A stretch of DNA of 47,077 nt from a virus: positions 1 through 47,077 of the IMG/VR virus record IMGVR_UViG_3300007542_000040. One strand, given 5' to 3'. The position numbers were made by a program, and so were the translations under genes. The notes beneath the pieces were generated by a model. That model did no database searches. It saw only the letters and a list, made by a program, of their open reading frames with translations, and was not told the DNA's origin. The first letter of the stretch is position 1; the number at the start of each line of letters is the position of its first letter. Below are positions 42,001 to 47,077 of the stretch, one piece after another.

Positions 42001-44141
42001 CAAACCAAGATCAAACATCTCTTGGAGCGTTTACAATTTACTCTCCCAGCGAACTTTCATCAGGAGATCCTAGCAAGCAAGTTTCTATTAAGGGTGGTAG
42101 TGGAGGTATAGCCTTTGGATTAAATAAAGATACCAACGTTGGGTATTATTTTGAAATTGCTGCATTAAGCCAAAGCAATGTTTCTTCTTATACCAATAAC
42201 TCAAACTATAGTTCTTATCAAATAACTAAGAGTCCAATAATCACAGTGGTAAACAATTTGGTGACTGTATCACTTGATACTCAACACGACTTTGAGGTTG
42301 GAACAATTGTTATTATTAGTGGAGCAGTTGATGACAACAGAAAGACTCGTCCTACCTCAATTAATGGGGAGTACGCGGTAACCGCTATTTCAACAGATAG
42401 AAAGCAGTTTACTTACAGTATTAAACAACCAGACTTTACAACTGCAAATATAACGGGAGTATCTAGAACTGGATCAGGATCTTCTTGGACAATAACATAC
42501 ACTGCATCAAATAACTTTAGGTCAGGAATGATAGTTAATATCTCTGGTCTTGCGCCATCTGGATACAATCTATCAGGGGCTATTGTTGAATCAGCCAATG
42601 AAAAATCTTTCACTGTATTCTCTACTACAGACCCAGGAACTGTAACTGATGCAACTGGAGCCGCTACATATGTAGTTTTGTCAACAACATCTTCTAATGG
42701 TGGAACAGTTAAAAGGGTTATTGACAGCGACACTTTAATTTCAAATATATTTTTCTATAAAATTGTCTCTGGTTCCAATACCGCAGACATTATTAAAAAG
42801 CAAAGGACTGGAACTTTAGTTACGCTAACTACTTTAAGAGATCATTCTCTTGATGTGGGGGAGCAGATAGTTGTTTCAGATATTGATTCTACACTAAACG
42901 GACTTTGGGAAATAACAGCCGTAACTCCAAGAACCATTCAGTTTAATACGATATCTTCAGGAACGATAGCAGAGTCCGATCTTGACCCAATTGGACTTGT
43001 CACAGGAGTCAACAAGATTGCCATCCCAGAAGTTCTTTGGAGAGGTATTACTGATATCTTGGTTGATGATGGAAAGTTTACAAGTCAATCAAGACTGACA
43101 ACTTCAGAGAAAACTACCGTATACGATCTTTCCGCAGAATATTTGGATATTGGAACAACTCGTCAATTCTTCTTGTATCTCAATAACAAGCAAATTGCTG
43201 TTGTAAACGACACAAGCCCATTGCCACAATACAACAATGTAGCGTTATTTGTTCGTGGTTCTTCTCGCGTAATGTTTGAAAATATTTATGCTTTATCAGA
43301 CAACTTTGCAGAAAATACTGCAAGAGCATTGCAATTGCCAATCTCAAAGATATTCGGTGACGAATTAATTACAGAGTCTGAGGCAATTAAAAAATATGCA
43401 ATCAGTGGAATGATTCAAAATACATATTTGTCTGGAATTAGTTCTGAGAATCCACCAAAGTACAGTATGTACTACGAAGAGTTTGGAACAATCATGCGCG
43501 AGGCTGCTTACTTTAACATTCGGTATGATCGCGCATATCCCGCTCTTTATGCAAAACTTGCTGAAACTCTAAACAGAGTAAGAGGATATACTGTGTCAGG
43601 ATTTATGGCTGGATCTTATGGGGCAGAGTTTCTTATCTTTAATGCTATTGACAAAAACCTAAACCTAGATGATACAACAGGAAACTATTTGAGAATTTTA
43701 GGAATTGCATTTACACAAAATACCACACACTCATTAAAGGTAGATGACTTTTTTAATAAGAATAGTAATTTTGCAGAACAGTTATATTCTGGTGGAACTG
43801 ATGCAGCAGATTATCAGAGATTGTATACAGATGTTTTAAATAGCAGAAACAAATATGGAAACAATGAGTTTTCTATTGAAACACAATATGTGCAAACTGA
43901 TGCAGCCGCAGAATCAATGATGGATTGGATAGTTAAAAAGATAATTCACCCAAGGAAGACTGTGGGTATATCAGCCTTTGGAGTCCCCCACTTGCAATTG
44001 GGAGACATTGTTCAAGTTAACTATAACGATGAAAGCATAAATATTATCTGTAGCCCAGAAACAAGATTTGTAGTCTATAATATAGAATACTCAAGGGATA
44101 GTGGGCAAACATCAACTACTGTTCACTTAGCGGAGGTATAG
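39051..44141 (+). CDS. Very large tail-tip/minor tail protein
   Basis: This 1696-residue protein starts MFKSDSLEDALTYSHTIDNQ. The N-terminal third is Tyr/Asn-rich beta sequence. Residues about 450-560 resemble a tail-hub fold (YYIPIKTLYSERIPQVSDGA, RDLFYFFESKKSPELLL, ISSQSAMFFDEYNNLVVMSK). Residues about 1065-1320 contain three related beta modules, each with VT.VSLDT.HDFEVGT-like strands. A segment near 1330-1420 resembles a concanavalin-like domain. The end (HLQLGDIVQVNYNDESINII, YSRDSGQTSTTVHLAEV) matches other tail-tip proteins. It is likely the central hub or spike; receptor or enzyme activity is not evident. Confidence 0.75.
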   Translation: MFKSDSLEDALTYSHTIDNQQAVFVEWNLNQSYNIEKVGNYRYRPGTTDPKYGVIRSLYEPEDLGGFYTGATDSDIIINAGFDDSNDPAFYIAPKRKMNLLYSLDDCFKQNRPRSGINKLLYLGIVGTSSGYNQYVDSLSSSRPRYYMSSRYDEFKYWTSYRTEVEDGSTIEFGIALNSGTGTANQSYYIYDSAPFVVYKESVPANRVVVKVQTNVGTVDNGPYRVGNNTNVADPLYGESNKTIPKRWAIQSLDSENNWVEIISFDENDTRSNGLPIISSDGHVEIEYGLTIPTLFQDVFTFAGEISSITMRPELAPYGYAYLYKTSETDMGVLYISDGAAWQAFSPEYGWNLSEIEITKNTNVVKKLSNPDYFIDNGEKVFREFQFTKGLRVVVDTMNKVNSTFDLIELSPRLVSDITEKASNFSVRKTLSDLGTYSMPTGNLLASTGSITIFDDDLSFNENNLFNLETGTGSIISQYSNSKIKFLFYDIVKNINDYDYYIPIKTLYSERIPQVSDGAATISMELRDLFYFFESKKSPELLLTNVSLSYAVMVLLDNIGFSNYIFKRTEGEEELIIPFFFVGPDQNIAETLQQLAISSQSAMFFDEYNNLVVMSKDYILPSEQQRETDLVFYGQEELVGSKTALPNIMNISSQDKLVYNGGEINYTTRYIQKSIGSIAQAPYIDDYKTFVYKPVLLWEVAGQQSTKTVNEAATEASGYSLAAMPLKTRLTDSIPEVVDGTIVNNVIDFGESVYWLGNYSGYFYSNGEVIRYDASEYSVAGVGNVWVKNNQEYQKYFADLRFNGKMYPTGRVRIFASVQNDVVQEHGRGQFGTEIVDHPSGLDDNSPWISDTNVRGSIQNSKEYLFNTNRTISYPKNTGIEEAGNSKTISGRPYTSQSYAIKSTRNGIIKNFMANTNITENDVNYYKTARSGSVQTSALVFNGPDIPSEIDPAEFVTYAYKSLDKPYKHFGTRLRIIGKIESATNQDQTSLGAFTIYSPSELSSGDPSKQVSIKGGSGGIAFGLNKDTNVGYYFEIAALSQSNVSSYTNNSNYSSYQITKSPIITVVNNLVTVSLDTQHDFEVGTIVIISGAVDDNRKTRPTSINGEYAVTAISTDRKQFTYSIKQPDFTTANITGVSRTGSGSSWTITYTASNNFRSGMIVNISGLAPSGYNLSGAIVESANEKSFTVFSTTDPGTVTDATGAATYVVLSTTSSNGGTVKRVIDSDTLISNIFFYKIVSGSNTADIIKKQRTGTLVTLTTLRDHSLDVGEQIVVSDIDSTLNGLWEITAVTPRTIQFNTISSGTIAESDLDPIGLVTGVNKIAIPEVLWRGITDILVDDGKFTSQSRLTTSEKTTVYDLSAEYLDIGTTRQFFLYLNNKQIAVVNDTSPLPQYNNVALFVRGSSRVMFENIYALSDNFAENTARALQLPISKIFGDELITESEAIKKYAISGMIQNTYLSGISSENPPKYSMYYEEFGTIMREAAYFNIRYDRAYPALYAKLAETLNRVRGYTVSGFMAGSYGAEFLIFNAIDKNLNLDDTTGNYLRILGIAFTQNTTHSLKVDDFFNKNSNFAEQLYSGGTDAADYQRLYTDVLNSRNKYGNNEFSIETQYVQTDAAAESMMDWIVKKIIHPRKTVGISAFGVPHLQLGDIVQVNYNDESINIICSPETRFVVYNIEYSRDSGQTSTTVHLAEV

Positions 44142-44142
44142 A

Positions 44143-44775
44143 ATGAGTTTTGGGAGTTATGCAGATGTAGAAGCAGCATTAAAGGCAGAGTCTGATATTT
44201 GGTCACGAGGTAAAGGACATACAGACGCTGCTGTTAGACAGAGAGCGCTTGAGGCAAGGGATTGGTGGTCTAAGTATAGTTCACCTGCACCTGCTCCTGC
44301 AACGGCATCAACACCCTCTCCACCTCCACCTGCTGCACCGATACTTCCATCATTTAGGCCAATGACAACGGTAAGTAAAAACTTTAAGGTTGCTCCAAGC
44401 GATATAATCCAATTTGATGATGAATCAATAGAGATTGCGTTAATTACGGATCTTTTGTTTGAGGATATAGGTGCCACAGAACTTTCTAATATATCTAGGT
44501 ATGATTTGATTGATGGCCAAAATGTTATTTATGAACCAATTAAAAATCTTTCAACGGTAAGAAGAGAGTTTAATCCAAATAACATAGTTTCAACATCTCT
44601 AGCAATGGATTATTTTTCAAGATTTGCGATTGACCTATCTCTTAGAGGGATTTCAGACCCCTATTTTGACGATGATGGCAATCTTGTCATAGAAATAGAC
44701 TCAGTGCAAGACAGTGAAGAAATTCAGGTTCAGATTTTAACGAATGGTACAATTGACTTGGTAGAGGACGTATGA
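44143..44775 (+). CDS. Hypothetical tail protein
   Basis: This 210-residue protein has GGAGG upstream of ATG 44143. The N-terminus (YADVEAALKAESDIWSRGKG, DAAVRQRALEARDWW) is helical. A Pro/Ala linker (SPAPAPATASTPSPPPP) follows, then a beta domain (IALITDLLFEDIGATELSNI, ISDPYFDDDGNLVIEIDSVQ). The helix-Pro linker-domain layout suggests a flexible virion component. The acidic end resembles small tail proteins. Overlap with the next gene is ATGA. Confidence 0.65.
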   Translation: MSFGSYADVEAALKAESDIWSRGKGHTDAAVRQRALEARDWWSKYSSPAPAPATASTPSPPPPAAPILPSFRPMTTVSKNFKVAPSDIIQFDDESIEIALITDLLFEDIGATELSNISRYDLIDGQNVIYEPIKNLSTVRREFNPNNIVSTSLAMDYFSRFAIDLSLRGISDPYFDDDGNLVIEIDSVQDSEEIQVQILTNGTIDLVEDV

Positions 44776-46181
44776 TCACAAACGACGGAAAAGAACTCAT
44801 TTCAAAATACCTGCTTGGTCAGGTTCCGACCTATGCCACTCACCTATCCATTGGTTGCGGAGCAGTACCATTGGACTCAAACGATCCATTACCAAATAAC
44901 ACCTATGGGAAACAGAGAATGGATTTTGAGATGACTCGTGTTCCAATTTCTTCAAAAGGATTTGTAGACGATTCAGAAACATACCTAATTACTTCAAAGA
45001 AGGTGATTTCAAATATAGTTTCCTTGACAACATCAGTTTATAATAATATTGTTGCGGGTGAGTCTGTAATAGTTTCCAGTGTTGATCCAGAACTAGATGG
45101 TCAGCATAGGGTTACCAGTATAATATTTGATATTGGTGGAAATCAAATAGGCTTTACTTACAACAAGACAACCTTCATAACAATCGATCCTGCGGTTACC
45201 TTATCTCCTTCAGGCTCAGCAATTGTTTCAAGAACAAAATTATCTTTAACTGCTGAACTTCCAACAGAAAGTAGGTATGAAATATCAGAGGTGGGAATTT
45301 GGTCAGCAGCGGGTAACAGCCTTGCTACGCAATATGACAGCAGAATGATATTTAACTTTACTCAATCTTGGCAATTGCATGGGAATTCAATTAGTGACCC
45401 ACCTTTGAATACAAATTTAGGATTTAATGGCACCACAACGACAACAGACATTCAGGCAACTGAAAAAGTATTTTACGCTACTACTAGCGATCCACTATTT
45501 CAAACCAATACTCGTAAAACAAGGAAAGAAGGACCACGCCATCTAAATAGAACTCTAATGGTTAGAGGAGACTTGTCAACAATAACGTATGATAGTTTAG
45601 AAGGAGATTGGACGGTAGAGGGAGAACACGTTCACCTAAATGATATCAGTTTTAATATAACTGGAAACAATTCGGCAGATCTTTTAAAACTTGCATTCTC
45701 TTTGGTAGATAAAACTGCAACACCATTAGAGACAATAAAGGATGTTAAAGTTGTTATGGAATTCTTTATGAATGAGGTAAATACAACTGGTGGGTTTGCC
45801 AAGGCACAGATTTATATTCCTGGATCTACTTTTGAGAATAATCGTTATCGTGTATCTGAATGGGAAATTTCTCAAAATATTGATTACAGCAATGAAGATG
45901 CTTTAACAACCCTTCCATACACAAGATTTTATACATCATCAGATTTTAGTTCATCACAAGTTAGATTATGTAGAGTTTTTGTTCAAATAACAAAAGCAGA
46001 TGACTCTGAATCAGATGTACACTATCTCGCCCTTGATGGATTCAGAATTGACAATACTTTAGAGAATCCTACTTACAAAATGTCTGGATATTCTGTTATT
46101 CGTGGGGATGGCACTCCTATTATTAAATTAACAAACACCAACAACTATATAGATTTTAGGTTTTCGCTAGGGGTATCTTAA
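44772..46181 (+). CDS. Tail-tip/minor tail protein
   Basis: This 469-residue protein starts MITNDGKELISKYLLGQVPT, like known phage minor tail proteins. Residues about 75-155 carry one beta module (NIVSLTTSVYNNIVAGESVI...DGQHRVTSI) that also occurs three times in the 1696-residue protein. TAELPTESRYEISEVGIWSA is the mid-domain. The later half is a beta region with a jelly-roll look (WTVEGEHVHLNDISFNITGN). It begins in an ATGA overlap with GAGGACG as SD. The likely role is tail tip or fibre; receptor unknown. Confidence 0.75.
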   Translation: MITNDGKELISKYLLGQVPTYATHLSIGCGAVPLDSNDPLPNNTYGKQRMDFEMTRVPISSKGFVDDSETYLITSKKVISNIVSLTTSVYNNIVAGESVIVSSVDPELDGQHRVTSIIFDIGGNQIGFTYNKTTFITIDPAVTLSPSGSAIVSRTKLSLTAELPTESRYEISEVGIWSAAGNSLATQYDSRMIFNFTQSWQLHGNSISDPPLNTNLGFNGTTTTTDIQATEKVFYATTSDPLFQTNTRKTRKEGPRHLNRTLMVRGDLSTITYDSLEGDWTVEGEHVHLNDISFNITGNNSADLLKLAFSLVDKTATPLETIKDVKVVMEFFMNEVNTTGGFAKAQIYIPGSTFENNRYRVSEWEISQNIDYSNEDALTTLPYTRFYTSSDFSSSQVRLCRVFVQITKADDSESDVHYLALDGFRIDNTLENPTYKMSGYSVIRGDGTPIIKLTNTNNYIDFRFSLGVS

Positions 46182-46993
46182 TGTCAAAGAAACTTATTGT
46201 TCCAAGGGAACAATTTCCAGACCCAAACATCTATAATCCAAAGTATCCAATTAGGTTTAGACTTATATCAGAAGACAGAAACAACCTTTCTGCGTGGTCC
46301 CCTATCTACAATGTTGATCCAGAAATTTTCTTTGAAAGAGGAACAAGAGAAATTCCAGGAAGCATAAAAATGGAAAAGGTTGGATCTTCTTTGGTAAATA
46401 TTGTGTGGGACTCTGTAACAATATACAGAAATAGTGATAGCCTTGCTCTTAATATCGGAGAACTTCTTCATTATGATTTATGGATAAGGTGGGCGGGATC
46501 AGGAGGTTCGACTCCAAGTGAGTGGATCTACAAAGAAAGAATTGCTTCAACATCATTGAATATAGTAGTACCTCCAACATATCCATACACAAACCCATCA
46601 ACTGGTATTATCACAGACATAACTCCAAAGTATCTTTATGCAGAAGTTTATCGACCTGGTAGACCAATCTCTAGATATGAAAAAACAGCAACGTTTCCTC
46701 AAGACGCTTCTACACTAGATCTGGTGAATGATATCTTTATTTTTCCTGAAGGGCATGGGTCTAGCACAGGAACTCCAGGATTATATACATCAGCAACCCC
46801 AATTGGAGGATTGACTAATGGCGTTACCTATTACACAAGAACTATTGACTATTATAAAATTGCCATGTACCCCACCAAAAATGATGCTTTATTAGATACA
46901 AACAGAATAAACTTAACGGGAACTCCAACAGGTTTTGGATCATTTACTGGATACCCATTTAGAATGTACGATTTGGTGATTACCACCCTCTAG
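46181..46993 (+). CDS. Tail protein with fibronectin-like/repeat domains
   Basis: This 270-residue protein is coupled by TAATG to the upstream gene. The N-terminus reads RFRLISEDRNNLSAWSPIYN, followed by an FnIII-like domain (SIKMEKVGSSLVNIVWDSVT). The C-terminal part (SATPIGGLTNGVTYYTRTID, KIAMYPTKNDALLDTNRINL) resembles a repeat common in phage and bacterial surface proteins. The likely role is virion surface or tip protein. The stop overlaps a dyad that precedes the next promoter. Confidence 0.75.
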   Translation: MSKKLIVPREQFPDPNIYNPKYPIRFRLISEDRNNLSAWSPIYNVDPEIFFERGTREIPGSIKMEKVGSSLVNIVWDSVTIYRNSDSLALNIGELLHYDLWIRWAGSGGSTPSEWIYKERIASTSLNIVVPPTYPYTNPSTGIITDITPKYLYAEVYRPGRPISRYEKTATFPQDASTLDLVNDIFIFPEGHGSSTGTPGLYTSATPIGGLTNGVTYYTRTIDYYKIAMYPTKNDALLDTNRINLTGTPTGFGSFTGYPFRMYDLVITTL

Positions 46994-47002
46994 TGGTATA
47001 AT
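46994..47002 (+). promoter_or_regulatory. Extended -10 promoter, leaderless gene at 47009
   Basis: The sequence is TGGTATAAT with exactly 6 nt to ATG 47009. A dyad TACCAC (46981-46986), 6-nt loop, GTGGTA (46993-46998) overlaps it, so it could carry an operator. Confidence 0.72.
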
Positions 47003-47008
47003 TTTCTC

Positions 47009-47077
47009 ATGGCAAAAATTCCTCTTCCAGATCGTGGACAACCACTAGACGTTACTTACATCTATCAGATTGCTAAC
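47009..47077 (+). CDS. Start of another tail gene (3' end outside window)
   Basis: Twenty-three codons are open to the window end: MAKIPLPDRGQPLDVTYIYQ, then IAN. It is too short for the family to be named. The leaderless spacing and the fixed promoter support the start. It is likely another tail-tip or fibre protein by position. Confidence 0.65.
   Translation, partial: MAKIPLPDRGQPLDVTYIYQIAN

Noticed and set aside
1-47077. tRNA, rRNA, integrase, attachment site or insertion sequence
   Set aside because: No cloverleaf, conserved rRNA segment, recombinase motif or flanking repeats were found by eye; a covariance-model scan was not possible.

Overview
This window is a contiguous piece of a tailed double-stranded DNA phage genome, or a provirus-like copy of one. 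It is almost fully coding and mostly on the + strand. Virion genes fill it: portal, maturation protease, HK97-type capsid, connectors, tail tube, frameshifted tail chaperones, a 2741-residue tape measure and many adhesins, so the virion should be a long-tailed siphovirus. No integrase, repressor, terminase, tRNA, rRNA, CRISPR array or insertion sequence was seen. The DNA is AT-rich (about 38-40% GC by eye, lower in the 5.5-8.3 kb segment). Three features suggest a low-GC actinobacterial host: many start codons sit where a transcript from a TGnTATAAT element would begin (leaderless), SD sequences are of the AGGAGGTGA type, and there is a monomeric B12-dependent ribonucleotide reductase. Host is an inference only.

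Region 1 (1-14653) is an adhesin locus. Small promoter-led units each carry a modular fibre protein, often followed through a TAATG stop/start overlap by a partner. In three units the partner is a glycine-rich, adhesin-like protein. The units reuse the same parts: an N-terminal beta module, about 40-residue tryptophan repeats, an Mtd-like N-terminus, SPTFTGTP-type repeats, and a C-terminal module ending SGDLIA-like that occurs four times. Two copies of an unrecognised small protein family (3263 and 8348) are interleaved.

Region 2 (5485-8299, minus strand) is an AT-rich three-gene cassette inside the adhesin locus: two 2-oxoglutarate/Fe(II) dioxygenase-like proteins and a flavin-dependent halogenase with its hallmark residues. 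It is fired from a back-to-back divergent promoter and ends tail-to-tail, with overlapping stops, against a glycine-rich adhesin gene. This is the most unusual system in the window.

Region 3 (14654-16711) is a ribonucleotide reductase gene with its own promoter. Region 4 (16773-20546) is a large LamG-like tail protein.

Region 5 (20565-30171) is the head and neck block: small conserved protein, portal, protease-scaffold, capsid, hypothetical protein, connector, stopper, gp10-like, tail terminator, tail tube, and G/GT chaperones with an in-phase GGGAAAC slippery site. Region 6 (30198-47077) is the tail block: tape measure, distal tail protein, a 1696-residue tail-tip protein, further tip proteins and the first 23 codons of another gene.

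Regulation appears promoter-dense. About 19 promoter-like elements were found, and eight start codons lie exactly 6 nt after the -10 hexamer. High-output head and tail genes instead have short leaders with SD sites. Two hairpins likely act as terminators or attenuators after the capsid and tail tube genes.
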